From Microbacterium sp. K24 (GTDB taxonomy: Bacteria > Actinomycetota > Actinomycetes > Actinomycetales > Microbacteriaceae), in contig NZ_SSDJ01000146.1 of the NCBI RefSeq assembly GCF_004794465.1, positions 28,830-92,829 on the forward strand: 64,000 bases of DNA. Direction: 5' to 3'. Positions 42,613-50,704 of this stretch are shown here, piece by piece. The position numbers and the translations under genes are program-made. Each line of letters starts with the position of its first letter. The stretch's first letter is position 1. A model generated the notes under the pieces. That model saw only the letters and a list, made by a program, of their open reading frames with translations, ran no database searches and was not told the DNA's origin.

Positions 42613-42634
42613 AAACCCGAACGCGCCCGGGTTT
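42613..42634 (-). terminator. Terminator after the rRNA methyltransferase gene
   Basis: AAACCCG (42613-42619) and CGGGTTT (42628-42634) form a hairpin 31 bp after the methyltransferase stop codon. The arms end in A/T runs, giving a T-rich stretch at the stem edge. Confidence 0.55.
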
Positions 42635-42664
42635 CTCCCGCTGACCGGGGAATTGGTCATATGT

Positions 42665-43777
42665 TCAGCGGCGGATGCTGCGCGTCACGGTGAACTTGGA
42701 TGTGCGGTGCAGCTGCTCGGTCGGGCCGACGATCCGAGTGAGTTCGGCCCGGTATCCGAGCGAGGAGTTGAACACCGTGAAGAGCTCTCCACCGGGGCGG
42801 AGGATGCGCGCCGCAGCCTCGAAGAGTCGGGTCGCGGCACCGGTGTGGATGCTGTTGCCGAGGTGGAACGGCGGGTTTAGGAGCACCACATCGGCGCTCG
42901 CGTCCTGGAGGTCGGAGCCGGCATCATCGTGCGTGACCGCGACACGATCGCGGACGCCGTTCGCGGCGACGGTCTCGCGAGCGGATGCTGCTGCCGCCGC
43001 CGACCGGTCGGTCGCGATGACGCGGGCGTCGGGGTGCGCAAGCGCCCACGACACGGCGAGCGCGCCGGTGCCGCAGCCGAGGTCGATGACATCCGCGGGC
43101 CCCGGAGTCGGCTCCAGCCGGAGCACATCGAGCAGCGCACGCGTGCCGATGTCGAGGCGCGCACCGGCGAAGGCGCCGCCGTGGGCCACGAGCGTCAGTC
43201 CGTCGTGCTCCGCCGTCACCGGATACGGGGGTTCGGCCGGCACCGGAAGCGGCTCCGACGCCACGACCAAACGGGACTTCCGCTCGGCCCGCTCGGCCTG
43301 CACGTGCGCGAAGCTCCGCGCGAGCACCTCGTTCTGCCCGAGAGTCATGTGCTTCACTCGCCCTCCGGCGACGAGCACCGCATCGGGAGCGGCCCAGCGG
43401 GCGACGGCATCCGCGATCTCCTCGAGCTCGGCGAGCGCCTTCGGCAGCTGCAGCAGCACCACTCGGGCGCCGGTGAGCAGGTCCGCGTCGAGCTCGTGCG
43501 ATGCGAATCCCCCGAGCCCCAGCTCTCCCGCGTTCCGCGCGAGAGCCCGGCGCCCGGTCGCCAGGTCCTGATGCACGCGGATGCCGTGGCGCCCGGCATC
43601 CGTCAACGCCAGGGTGATCGCGCCGTATTCGTCGCCGATCACCGCGATCTCGTCGCCGGGAACACCGAGCGCGAGCGCCCGCTCGACCAGCAGGATGTCG
43701 GTGGCGTCGGAGGCCTGCAGATTGTCGGCCTCGACGTCGGGCCAGCGGCGCAGGCGGCTGTAGGGGAACTCCGGCAC
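42665..43777 (-). CDS. RlmG/RsmC-type rRNA guanine-N2 methyltransferase
   Basis: 370 aa with two methyltransferase-like halves, as in RsmC/RlmG enzymes. The N-terminal half is a degenerate copy. The C-terminal half has the SAM motif DLGCGTGALAVSWA near 225 and the catalytic NPPF (Asn301-Phe304 in LLNPPFH), which marks guanine-N2 or adenine-N6 methylation. It most likely modifies a guanine in 23S or 16S rRNA. GTG 43777 starts the domain; upstream reading in the frame crosses a divergent gene. It is divergent from the exporter operon at 43868. Confidence 0.88.
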   Translation of the reverse strand: MPEFPYSRLRRWPDVEADNLQASDATDILLVERALALGVPGDEIAVIGDEYGAITLALTDAGRHGIRVHQDLATGRRALARNAGELGLGGFASHELDADLLTGARVVLLQLPKALAELEEIADAVARWAAPDAVLVAGGRVKHMTLGQNEVLARSFAHVQAERAERKSRLVVASEPLPVPAEPPYPVTAEHDGLTLVAHGGAFAGARLDIGTRALLDVLRLEPTPGPADVIDLGCGTGALAVSWALAHPDARVIATDRSAAAAASARETVAANGVRDRVAVTHDDAGSDLQDASADVVLLNPPFHLGNSIHTGAATRLFEAAARILRPGGELFTVFNSSLGYRAELTRIVGPTEQLHRTSKFTVTRSIRR

Positions 43778-43831
43778 CAGCCCACTGTACGCGGCGGCCG
43801 TAAGGATTCCGCATGAGTTTTTTTCGCAGTA

Positions 43832-43847
43832 TTCACAAATTCGTGAA
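43832..43847 (+). promoter_or_regulatory. Palindromic operator upstream of the exporter operon
   Basis: TTCACAAATTCGTGAA is a 16-bp palindrome matching its reverse complement in 14 positions, 20 bp before the ATPase ATG at 43868. The regulator gene at 46503, third in the operon, is the likely binder, giving autoregulation. Confidence 0.55.
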
Positions 43848-43867
43848 ACGGGCGTAGCGTCACCGCC

Positions 43868-44857
43868 ATGACCACAGTCATCGACACCCGGAGCCTGACC
43901 AAGCACTACGGTCACGTGCACGCCCTCGACGGACTCGACCTCACCGTCGAGCAGGGGCAGGTGCACGGCTTCCTCGGTCCGAACGGGGCGGGGAAGTCGA
44001 CGACGATCCGCATCCTCCTGGGGCTCGCGCGGCGCACCGGCGGCACGGCTTCGGTGTTCGGCGAGGACCCGTGGAACCGCGCCGTCGATCTGCATCGCCG
44101 CATCGCGTACGTGCCCGGCGATGTCAGCGTCTGGCCCACCCTGTCCGGCGGCGAGGCCGTCGATCTGCTCGCCCGGCTGCGCGGTGCGCACACGAAGGAT
44201 GCCGCCTACCAGCACGAGAAGACGCGGCTCATGGACGCGTTCCAGTTCGATCCGCGCAAGAAGGGCCGCGCCTACTCGAAGGGCAACCGCCAGAAGGTCG
44301 CGCTGATCGCAGCCTTCGCGGTGCCGGCCGACCTGTACATCCTCGACGAGCCGACGAGCGGCCTCGACCCGCTGATGGCGGTGATCTTCCAGCGCGAGGT
44401 CGCCCGCGCCCACGCGAACGGCGCGACCGTGCTGCTGTCGAGCCACATCATGAGCGAGGTCGAGCAGCTCTGCGACCGGGTGTCGATCATCCGCGCGGGT
44501 CGGATCGTCGAGAGCGGCACCCTCGCCGAGCTGCGGCACCTCACCCGCAGCGACGTGTCGTTCACGGCATCCGGCATCTCCCTCGACCAGGTCGCCGCCA
44601 TCCCCGACGTGCACGATCCGACGGTGCAGGGTGATCGCCTCCGCCTCGCCGTCGACAGCGATCGGACGGCGACGGTGCTCCCGGCTCTCGCATCCCTCGG
44701 CATCAGCGACCTGCGCGTCGCGCCGCCGTCGCTCGAGGAGCTGTTCCTGCGCCACTACGGCGACGACCTCGCCGCGCTCGAAGCGGCGGAAGAGGGCCCG
44801 GCGGGCGACGCGAAGCCGCAGACGCGTCGCGGCCGTCGCGCGAAGGAGCAGGCGTGA
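43868..44857 (+). CDS. ABC exporter ATP-binding protein
   Basis: 329 aa ATPase with Walker A GPNGAGKST near 38, a signature region YSKGNRQKVALIAAFAV (SKGN instead of the usual SGGQ) near 137 and Walker B LYILDEPTSGLDPLM near 157. The C-terminal extension (about 225-329) ends in a basic Lys/Arg tail. The pattern matches the ATPases of polyketide-antibiotic or tetronasin-type exporters of actinobacteria. Its stop overlaps the start of the membrane partner. Confidence 0.92.
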   Translation: MTTVIDTRSLTKHYGHVHALDGLDLTVEQGQVHGFLGPNGAGKSTTIRILLGLARRTGGTASVFGEDPWNRAVDLHRRIAYVPGDVSVWPTLSGGEAVDLLARLRGAHTKDAAYQHEKTRLMDAFQFDPRKKGRAYSKGNRQKVALIAAFAVPADLYILDEPTSGLDPLMAVIFQREVARAHANGATVLLSSHIMSEVEQLCDRVSIIRAGRIVESGTLAELRHLTRSDVSFTASGISLDQVAAIPDVHDPTVQGDRLRLAVDSDRTATVLPALASLGISDLRVAPPSLEELFLRHYGDDLAALEAAEEGPAGDAKPQTRRGRRAKEQA

Positions 44858-46479
44858 TGTCGACCTTCGGCGTGCTGCTGCGGCAGCGCATCCGGCGCGA
44901 CTGGCTGCAGCTGACCCTGTGGATCCTCGGCACCGCGGCGATGGCCGGCGCGGGATACGCCGGCGTCTCCCAGTCGTATTCGACGCTCGAGGATCGGCAG
45001 AATATCCTGGCAGCCGCCCTCGCGAACCCGGTGATCCTGATGTTCCGCGGGCTGCCGTCCGGCACGTCCGAGGGGGCGTTCATCGCGTTCGAGATCCTGC
45101 CGTGGCTCGCGCTGCTCGCTGCCCTCATGAGCACCTTCCTCGCCGTCCGGCACACCCGCGGAGACGAGGAGGCCGGACGCTCGGAGCTCGTCTGGGCGAC
45201 CCCGGCCGGACGGCGACTGCCGACGGTCGTGACGATCGTGCATGGCGTCCTGGCCGATCTCGTCCTTTTCGCTCTCACCACGCTCGCCCTCCTCGCGAGC
45301 GGACTGCCCGCAGCCGGCTCGGTGCTCGCCGGAGCCGCGGCAGGCGCCACCGGCATCGCCTTCCTCGGCATCGGGCTGCTGGCCGCGCAGCTGATGCGCA
45401 CCTCCCGCGGCGCGAACTCGCTGACCGTCTGGGTGCTCGTCGCGACGTTCCTGATCCGCGGCATCGGCAACGCGGCCGGCACGCCGAACGACGACCTGTC
45501 CGGGATGACGAGCGCCTGGTTCGCCTGGATCTCGCCCTTCGCCTGGGCCGAGCAGGCTCGCCCGTACGATGCGGACCTCGTCGGCCCGGTGCTCCTCGGC
45601 CTCGGTCTCGGACTCGTGCTCGCCGCGGCATCCGTCGTCCTGCAGTCGCAGCGCGACATCGACGCGAGCTTCGTGGCGGAGCGTCCCGGCCGGGTCTCGG
45701 CCCGGCCCGGCCTCGCCACCCCGCTCGCCCTGGTGTGGCGGCTCACCTCGGGCTCGATCGTGGGTTGGGCGGTCGGCGGGGCGGTCACCGGCATCCTCGC
45801 GACGACGCTGAGCGGGCTCGTCGATCAGATCTCCGGCGAGAATCCGGCCGTCGCCGACATCCTGGAGAAGATCGGCGGCGCCACCGGCGGCCTCGACGAG
45901 GTCGTCGTCACGGTGTTCTTCACGCTGCTCGGCATCCTCGCGGCCTGCTGCGCCGTGCAGACAGTGGTGCGCGCCCGGCAGGAGGAGGCGCGCGGCACCG
46001 CGGAGGCCGTGCTCGCGACACCGGTCGGCCGCGTGCGCTGGCTCGCCGACTACGTGATCGTCGGGACGTGCGCGGTGCTGATCGTCGTCGCGGCGGCCGT
46101 GCTGGCCGGGTGGGCCGGGATCTGGTCGCAGGATGCCGATGACTCGCTCTACCGGATCGTCGCGGTCGCCGGCCTCGGACAGGCGGTCGCGGCCTCGGTG
46201 TTCACCGTGCTCACCGCGCTCGTGTTCGTGCTCGTGCCGCGCGCCACGATCGGCCTGGCCTGGACCCTCGTGCTCGTCGCGACCATGCTCGGGATGTTCG
46301 GGCCCCTGTTCGGCCTGCCGGAGTGGACCGCGAACATCTCTCCGTTCGCGGTGACCCCGGTCGTCGACGGCGACGGCGTCGACGTGCGCGGACTCTGGTG
46401 GCTGGTGCTGGCCGTGGGCGCCGGGCTCGCGGCATCCCTGTCGCTCATGCGCCGCCGCGAACTGACGTCGGGCGGCTGA
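44854..46479 (+). CDS. ABC exporter membrane protein (polyketide antibiotic exporter type)
   Basis: 541 aa with about twelve hydrophobic segments, apparently a tandem duplication of a six-span ABC-2 unit. Each half contains a similar loop, GDEEAGRSELVWATPAGRRLPTVV in the first and QEEARGTAEAVLATPVGRVRWLADYV in the second, which supports duplication. This architecture is typical of TnrB-type antibiotic exporters. Start codons GTG 44854 and ATG 44857 are adjacent; the GTG overlaps the ATPase stop. Confidence 0.9.
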   Translation: MMSTFGVLLRQRIRRDWLQLTLWILGTAAMAGAGYAGVSQSYSTLEDRQNILAAALANPVILMFRGLPSGTSEGAFIAFEILPWLALLAALMSTFLAVRHTRGDEEAGRSELVWATPAGRRLPTVVTIVHGVLADLVLFALTTLALLASGLPAAGSVLAGAAAGATGIAFLGIGLLAAQLMRTSRGANSLTVWVLVATFLIRGIGNAAGTPNDDLSGMTSAWFAWISPFAWAEQARPYDADLVGPVLLGLGLGLVLAAASVVLQSQRDIDASFVAERPGRVSARPGLATPLALVWRLTSGSIVGWAVGGAVTGILATTLSGLVDQISGENPAVADILEKIGGATGGLDEVVVTVFFTLLGILAACCAVQTVVRARQEEARGTAEAVLATPVGRVRWLADYVIVGTCAVLIVVAAAVLAGWAGIWSQDADDSLYRIVAVAGLGQAVAASVFTVLTALVFVLVPRATIGLAWTLVLVATMLGMFGPLFGLPEWTANISPFAVTPVVDGDGVDVRGLWWLVLAVGAGLAASLSLMRRRELTSGG

Positions 46480-46502
46480 GACGTGCGGGCGAGAGGAGCG
46501 TG

Positions 46503-47009
46503 ATGGCGGACGACGAGAGAGCGGATGCCGAGGCATCCGATTCCGGCGCGCACCGCGCGATCCAACCCGCCGAACAGGCCGCGGCGATGCTGACGGCCGC
46601 GGGGATGTCGCGCATGCCCGCCCGCGTCATGATGGCCCTCGTCGCCGCCCCCGACGGCGGCTACACGGCGGCGCAGATCGGCGACCGGCTCGGCGTCTCG
46701 GCGGCAGCGGTGTCGGGAGCCGTCCGCTACCTGCAGCAGCTGCATTTCATCCAGCGCCGCTCCTCGCCGGGGGATCGACGCGACCGCTACGAGTTCGTGC
46801 ACGACACCTTCGCGAGCTCGATGGCAGGGAACGTGCCCGTGTACACGAGCCTCGCCGGGTACATCGACGACATCGCCGCCCAGCACGGGGATGACCCGGG
46901 GGCGCAGGACCGTGCCGTCGAGCTGGCCGAATTCTTCCGCTACCTCGCCACGCGGATGCCGCAGATCGTCGAGGAATGGCGCGCGCAGCGACGCGACATC
47001 GCGGACTGA
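46503..47009 (+). CDS. MarR/GbsR-type transcriptional regulator
   Basis: 168 aa winged-helix regulator. The helix-turn-helix is at about 50-80 (TAAQIGDRLGVSAAAVSGAVRYLQQL) and the wing at IQRRSSPGDRRDRYEFVHD. The N-terminal and C-terminal helices make up a dimer region of the GbsR/MarR type. It is third in the exporter operon, 24 bp after the membrane gene. It probably represses the operon via the 43832 palindrome until the exported compound or a related ligand binds. Confidence 0.87.
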   Translation: MADDERADAEASDSGAHRAIQPAEQAAAMLTAAGMSRMPARVMMALVAAPDGGYTAAQIGDRLGVSAAAVSGAVRYLQQLHFIQRRSSPGDRRDRYEFVHDTFASSMAGNVPVYTSLAGYIDDIAAQHGDDPGAQDRAVELAEFFRYLATRMPQIVEEWRAQRRDIAD

Positions 47010-47067
47010 TCGCCGCGGCATCCGAGCAGGGCCTTGCGGATGAGACGCGATGGAAACACAATGGACA

Positions 47068-47094
47068 TCAAATAGATCACTTTGAGCTGTTTGA
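47068..47094 (+). promoter_or_regulatory. Candidate operator before the amidase-permease operon
   Basis: TCAAA (47068-47072) faces TTTGA (47081-47085) as an inverted repeat, with a further TTTGA at 47090-47094. The stretch is AT-rich compared with its surroundings and stands about 30 bp before the nitrilase-family ATG. The GntR regulator at 49440 is the candidate binder. Confidence 0.35.
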
Positions 47095-47125
47095 ATGATC
47101 GCAACGACGCGCGAGGAGCATCCGC

Positions 47126-47905
47126 ATGACCCTGACCATCGCCGGACTTCAGCACCACGGCGAGCCCGGAGACGTCGATGCCAACCTCGCCGTCGTCGCC
47201 GCGGCCGCCGGCGAAGCCGCTGAACGAGGCGCGGGGATCCTCGTCACTCCCGAGATGTTCGTCACGGGCTACAACATCGGCGACCGCCTGGCGCCGCTGG
47301 CCACTCCCGACCTCGTCGACCGGATCGCCCGCATCGCCCAGGACAGCGGGATCGCCATCCTCGCCGGCCTCCCGGAGACGCTCGAGAACGGCGACATCAC
47401 GAACTCCGTGGTGATGATCGACCGCGACGGCGCCGAGCTGCTGCGCTACCGCAAGACCCACCTCTTCGGCGCGCTCGACCGCCGCCTCTTCGTGCCGGGC
47501 GCCGCACTCCCCGGCATCGTCGAGATCGACGGCGTGCGCCTGTCGGTGCTCATCTGCTACGACGTCGAGTTCCCCGAGACCGTGCGACGGGCAGCCCTCG
47601 GCGGTGCGGATGCCGTCATCGTGCCGACCGCGCAGATGGAGCCGTACGCGCACGTCGCCGAGCGACTCATCCCGGTGCGCGCCTGGGAGAACCAGATCCA
47701 CGTCGTCTACGTCAACCGCGTCGGCGGCGAAGGCGACCTCACCTACGTCGGACGCAGCAGCATCGTCGCCCCCGACGGCGAGGTGCTCGCCTCCCTCGGC
47801 GCGACCGACGTCGGACTCCTGATCGCCACGATCGATCCCCAGGCGACACGACGAGCGAGGCAGGAGAACCCGTACCTCGCCGACCGCCGCCCCGAGCTGT
47901 ACTGA
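47126..47905 (+). CDS. Nitrilase-superfamily carbon-nitrogen hydrolase
   Basis: 259 aa with the Glu-Lys-Cys triad: Glu43 in VTPEMFVTGYN, Lys110 in RYRKTHLFG and Cys144 in LICYDVEFPE. The length and the PEMFVTGYNIGD segment fit amidases of the nitrilase superfamily (omega-amidase or R-amidase-like). It hydrolyses an amide to acid and ammonia in the cytoplasm. ATG 47126 has GAGGAG upstream. It is followed by an amino-acid/amine permease and a GntR regulator, suggesting uptake and breakdown of an amide- or amine-containing compound. Confidence 0.93.
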   Translation: MTLTIAGLQHHGEPGDVDANLAVVAAAAGEAAERGAGILVTPEMFVTGYNIGDRLAPLATPDLVDRIARIAQDSGIAILAGLPETLENGDITNSVVMIDRDGAELLRYRKTHLFGALDRRLFVPGAALPGIVEIDGVRLSVLICYDVEFPETVRRAALGGADAVIVPTAQMEPYAHVAERLIPVRAWENQIHVVYVNRVGGEGDLTYVGRSSIVAPDGEVLASLGATDVGLLIATIDPQATRRARQENPYLADRRPELY

Positions 47906-47954
47906 ACACCCTCCCTCCGTCGTCCTTCACCGGACCTCTGCGAAAGCGAATCCC

Positions 47955-49412
47955 ATGACCGTCTCCCCTCTGGTCGAGCCGCATCAGCGCCTCGACGGCC
48001 GTCTCGGCACCGGCGCCATCGTCTTCATGGTCATCGCGGCAGCCGCCCCGCTCACCGTGATCGGCGGCAACGTGCCCATCGCGATCGGTGCGGGCAACGG
48101 GCCGGGGGCGCCGATCGGCTTCGCCCTCGCCGCCGTCATCCTGCTCGTCTTCTCCGTCGGCTTCGTCACCATGACCCCGTTCGTGAAGGAGGCCGGGGCG
48201 TTCTTCTCGTACGTGACCGCGGGCCTCGGCTCTCGCCTCGGACTGGGGTCGGCGTTCACGGCGCTGATCGCGTACACGGCCATCCAGGTCGGCATCTACG
48301 GCTACATGGGCTGGGCTGTCGACGACCTCGTCACCTTCTTCGGAGGCCCGAGCCTGCCCTGGTGGCTCTACTCCTTCGCGACGATGGCGATCGTCGCCGT
48401 GCTCGGCTACCGGCACATCGACCTGAGCGCCAAGGTGCTCGGAGTCGCGCTCGCGCTCGAGATCCTCGTGGTCGTCGTGCTCGACGTCGTGATCTTCGCC
48501 ACCGGGGGCGCCGAGGGCATCGCCCTCGAGACCTTCGACCCGTCCTATGTGTTCACCGGCGGAATCGGCGTGGCCGTGCTGTTCGCGCTCACCGGGTTCA
48601 TCGGCTTCGAAGCGACCGCGGTGTTCCGCGATGAGGCGCGGGAGCCCGAGAAGACCATCCCCCGCGCCACCTACCTCGCCGTCATCATCATCGGCGTCTT
48701 CTACGCCCTCTCCTGCTGGGCGCTGGTGACCGGCGTCGGTGCCGGAAACGCGGTCGCCGTCGCGCAGCAGACGCTCGCCGGCGAGGGCAACCTGCTGCTC
48801 GACACGACCACGCAGTACCTCGGCCCCATCCTGCGCGACGTCGTGCAGGTGCTGCTGATCACGAGCCTGTTCGCCTGCGTGCTCTCGTTCCACAACGTGA
48901 TCGCGCGGTACCAGTTCACGCTCGCGCAGAAGGCCGTGCTGCCGGCGCGACTCGGTCGGCGGCACGCCGCGCATCACTCGCCCGCCTTCTCGTCGATCGT
49001 GCAGACCGTCACGGCGGCGATCCTGCTGGCCGTCCTCGCCCTGCTCGGCCTGGACCCCCTCGTCGGCGTGTTCGGCTCGATGGCAGGCGTCGCCACCGTC
49101 GGCATGGTGCTGCTCATGCTGACCACCTCGATCGCCGTGCTGGTGTTCTTCGCGCGACGGCCCGAGCTCGCCGCGGGCCGCCGGGTGCGCGCCGGCGTCT
49201 TCCCGATCCTCGCGGTCATCGGACTCGCGTTCGCCCTCTGGCTCGTCCTGTCGAACTTCACCCTGGTGACGGGCGGCAGCGTGGCGGTGAGCGCGGCGCT
49301 GGCACTCATTCCCGTCGCAGCCGTGGTCGTCGGTATCGTGTTGGGCAGGCGCTTCCGACTCGACACCCCCCGTTTCGAGGAGTCCGCGGACGAGGAAGCT
49401 CCAGCCGCCTAG
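47955..49412 (+). CDS. APC family amino acid/amine permease
   Basis: 485 aa membrane transporter with about twelve spans. The first span contains VIGGNVPIAIGAGNGPGAP, and GFIGFEATAVFRDEAREPEKTIPRATY near 220 is the APC consensus loop between spans six and seven. Most similar to amino-acid or polyamine transporters. It lies 49 bp after the amidase gene in the same orientation. The substrate is unknown but presumably matches the amidase. Confidence 0.92.
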   Translation: MTVSPLVEPHQRLDGRLGTGAIVFMVIAAAAPLTVIGGNVPIAIGAGNGPGAPIGFALAAVILLVFSVGFVTMTPFVKEAGAFFSYVTAGLGSRLGLGSAFTALIAYTAIQVGIYGYMGWAVDDLVTFFGGPSLPWWLYSFATMAIVAVLGYRHIDLSAKVLGVALALEILVVVVLDVVIFATGGAEGIALETFDPSYVFTGGIGVAVLFALTGFIGFEATAVFRDEAREPEKTIPRATYLAVIIIGVFYALSCWALVTGVGAGNAVAVAQQTLAGEGNLLLDTTTQYLGPILRDVVQVLLITSLFACVLSFHNVIARYQFTLAQKAVLPARLGRRHAAHHSPAFSSIVQTVTAAILLAVLALLGLDPLVGVFGSMAGVATVGMVLLMLTTSIAVLVFFARRPELAAGRRVRAGVFPILAVIGLAFALWLVLSNFTLVTGGSVAVSAALALIPVAAVVVGIVLGRRFRLDTPRFEESADEEAPAA

Positions 49413-49439
49413 CCGACGACGAAGAGACGAGGGAGACCG

Positions 49440-50150
49440 ATGGACCTGGGCTCCCCCGCGCTCGGAGCGATACGCCGCACGACCGCGGTCGACACGGTGC
49501 GCGCCCGCATCTCCTTGGCCGTCGAACTGGGCATGCTCATCCCCGGGCAGCGACTGCCGAGCTCCGAAGACACCGCGCGCGCGTTCGGAGTCAGTGAGAT
49601 GACGGCGCGACGCGCCTATCGGATGCTCAGCGACGAAGGAGTCGTCGTGCGGCGCCCCGGAAACGCCGGCGGCACCTTCGTCGCGGACGCCCCCTCGGTC
49701 GGCACGGTGGTGGAGATCGACGCCTATCGAGCGGATGCCGCGCACGTGCACTCCCTCATCGATCAGCGGGCCGCGCTCGAGGCCGGTCTCGCGACTCTGG
49801 TGAGCGCGCATCCGAGCGAGAAGGTGCTCGCGCAACTGGAAGCCCTGGTCGACGAGATGGGCAGTGCTCCCGACTGGACGGGTTTCCGCACGGCCGACAG
49901 CGCCTTCCACGCCACCCTCGCCGAGGCGTCGGCGCTTCCCGGAGCGATCGAGCTGCACCACCGCGTGTCGCACGAGCTCTACGCGTACTTCATCCCCTAT
50001 CGCATCGACTACCTGCGGGCCTCGAACGAAGAGCACGCGCGATTGGTGGAGGCTCTACGTTCGGGCGATGCCGCCGCTGCGGGCCGCCTCGCCTTCGAGC
50101 ACGTCGCCGAGCTGCACACCTCGATGTACATCGGACTCCCGCCGGCCTGA
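49440..50150 (+). CDS. GntR family regulator, FadR subfamily
   Basis: 236 aa. The N-terminal winged helix (about 12-78) has the GntR pattern RISLAVELGMLIPGQRLPSSEDTARAFGVSEMTARRAYRML, then GVVVRRPGNAGGTFV. The C-terminal FCD helical domain (about 95-225) binds a small acid; HHRVSHELYAYF and FEHVAELH provide histidines that could hold a metal. ATG 49440 follows GAGGGAG. It is the third gene of the amidase-permease operon and the likely controller. Confidence 0.92.
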   Translation: MDLGSPALGAIRRTTAVDTVRARISLAVELGMLIPGQRLPSSEDTARAFGVSEMTARRAYRMLSDEGVVVRRPGNAGGTFVADAPSVGTVVEIDAYRADAAHVHSLIDQRAALEAGLATLVSAHPSEKVLAQLEALVDEMGSAPDWTGFRTADSAFHATLAEASALPGAIELHHRVSHELYAYFIPYRIDYLRASNEEHARLVEALRSGDAAAAGRLAFEHVAELHTSMYIGLPPA

Positions 50151-50247
50151 CGCACCCTGGGGCACCCGTCCCCGCAGCATCCGCCCGCGCAGCACCCGCT
50201 CATCCGCGTCCCTGATCCGGCATGCGCCTGTCCGCGACGTCGGGGGG

Positions 50248-50292
50248 TTGACACCTTCCGAGGTTCTATGGTTAGTTACTCATGTAAGTAAC
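50248..50292 (+). promoter_or_regulatory. Promoter and operator of the YtrA-type exporter operon
   Basis: A perfect -35 hexamer TTGACA (50248-50253) is followed after 17 bp by a weak -10 (GTTAGT, 50271-50276). Overlapping and following it is GTTACTCATGTAAGTAAC (50275-50292), with 6-bp arms GTTACT/AGTAAC. YtrA-type GntR regulators bind such sites to repress their own operon. Confidence 0.65.
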
Positions 50293-50314
50293 CCATGAAC
50301 CACCTGGAGGACTC

Positions 50315-50704
50315 GTGATCGAAGAAGGCAAGCCGCTCTTCCTCCAGATCGCCGAGCAGATCGAGGACTCGATCGTCGACGGCTCGCTCGCCGAGGAGGC
50401 ACAGGCACCCTCGACGAACGAGCTCGCCTCGTTCTACCGGATCAACCCCGCCACCGCAGCCAAGGGAGTCGCCATGCTCACCGACAAGGGAGTGCTCTAC
50501 AAGCGCCGAGGCATCGGCATGTTCGTGGCCGAGGGCGCCAGGGACATGCTCCTCGGCGAGCGCCGCTCGGCCTTCGCCGACCGCTACATCGACCCGCTCC
50601 TCGCCGAAGCCCGCACGCTGGGCCTCGGCCCCGACGACCTCGCGGACCTGCTCCGGCAGCGCGCCGCACAGACCCCCATCGCAGAAGGGAAGACCCCCGC
50701 ATGA
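50315..50704 (+). CDS. GntR family regulator, YtrA subfamily
   Basis: 129 aa. A short winged helix (about 1-75) has PLFLQIAEQIEDSIVDGSLAEE, then PSTNELASFYRINPATAAKGVAMLTDKGVLYKRRGIGMFV, the pattern of YtrA regulators. There is only a brief C-terminal dimerisation helix pair instead of a ligand domain. The GTG start has TGGAGG upstream. Its stop overlaps the start of the ATPase gene. YtrA regulators commonly control ABC exporters responding to cell-wall antibiotics, and the operon fits that pattern. Confidence 0.93.
   Translation: MIEEGKPLFLQIAEQIEDSIVDGSLAEEAQAPSTNELASFYRINPATAAKGVAMLTDKGVLYKRRGIGMFVAEGARDMLLGERRSAFADRYIDPLLAEARTLGLGPDDLADLLRQRAAQTPIAEGKTPA

Noticed and set aside
42410..42880. 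Possible plus-strand genes in the proV upstream region
   Set aside because: No ribosome-binding site or recognisable protein pattern; the frames run into the methyltransferase gene antisense.
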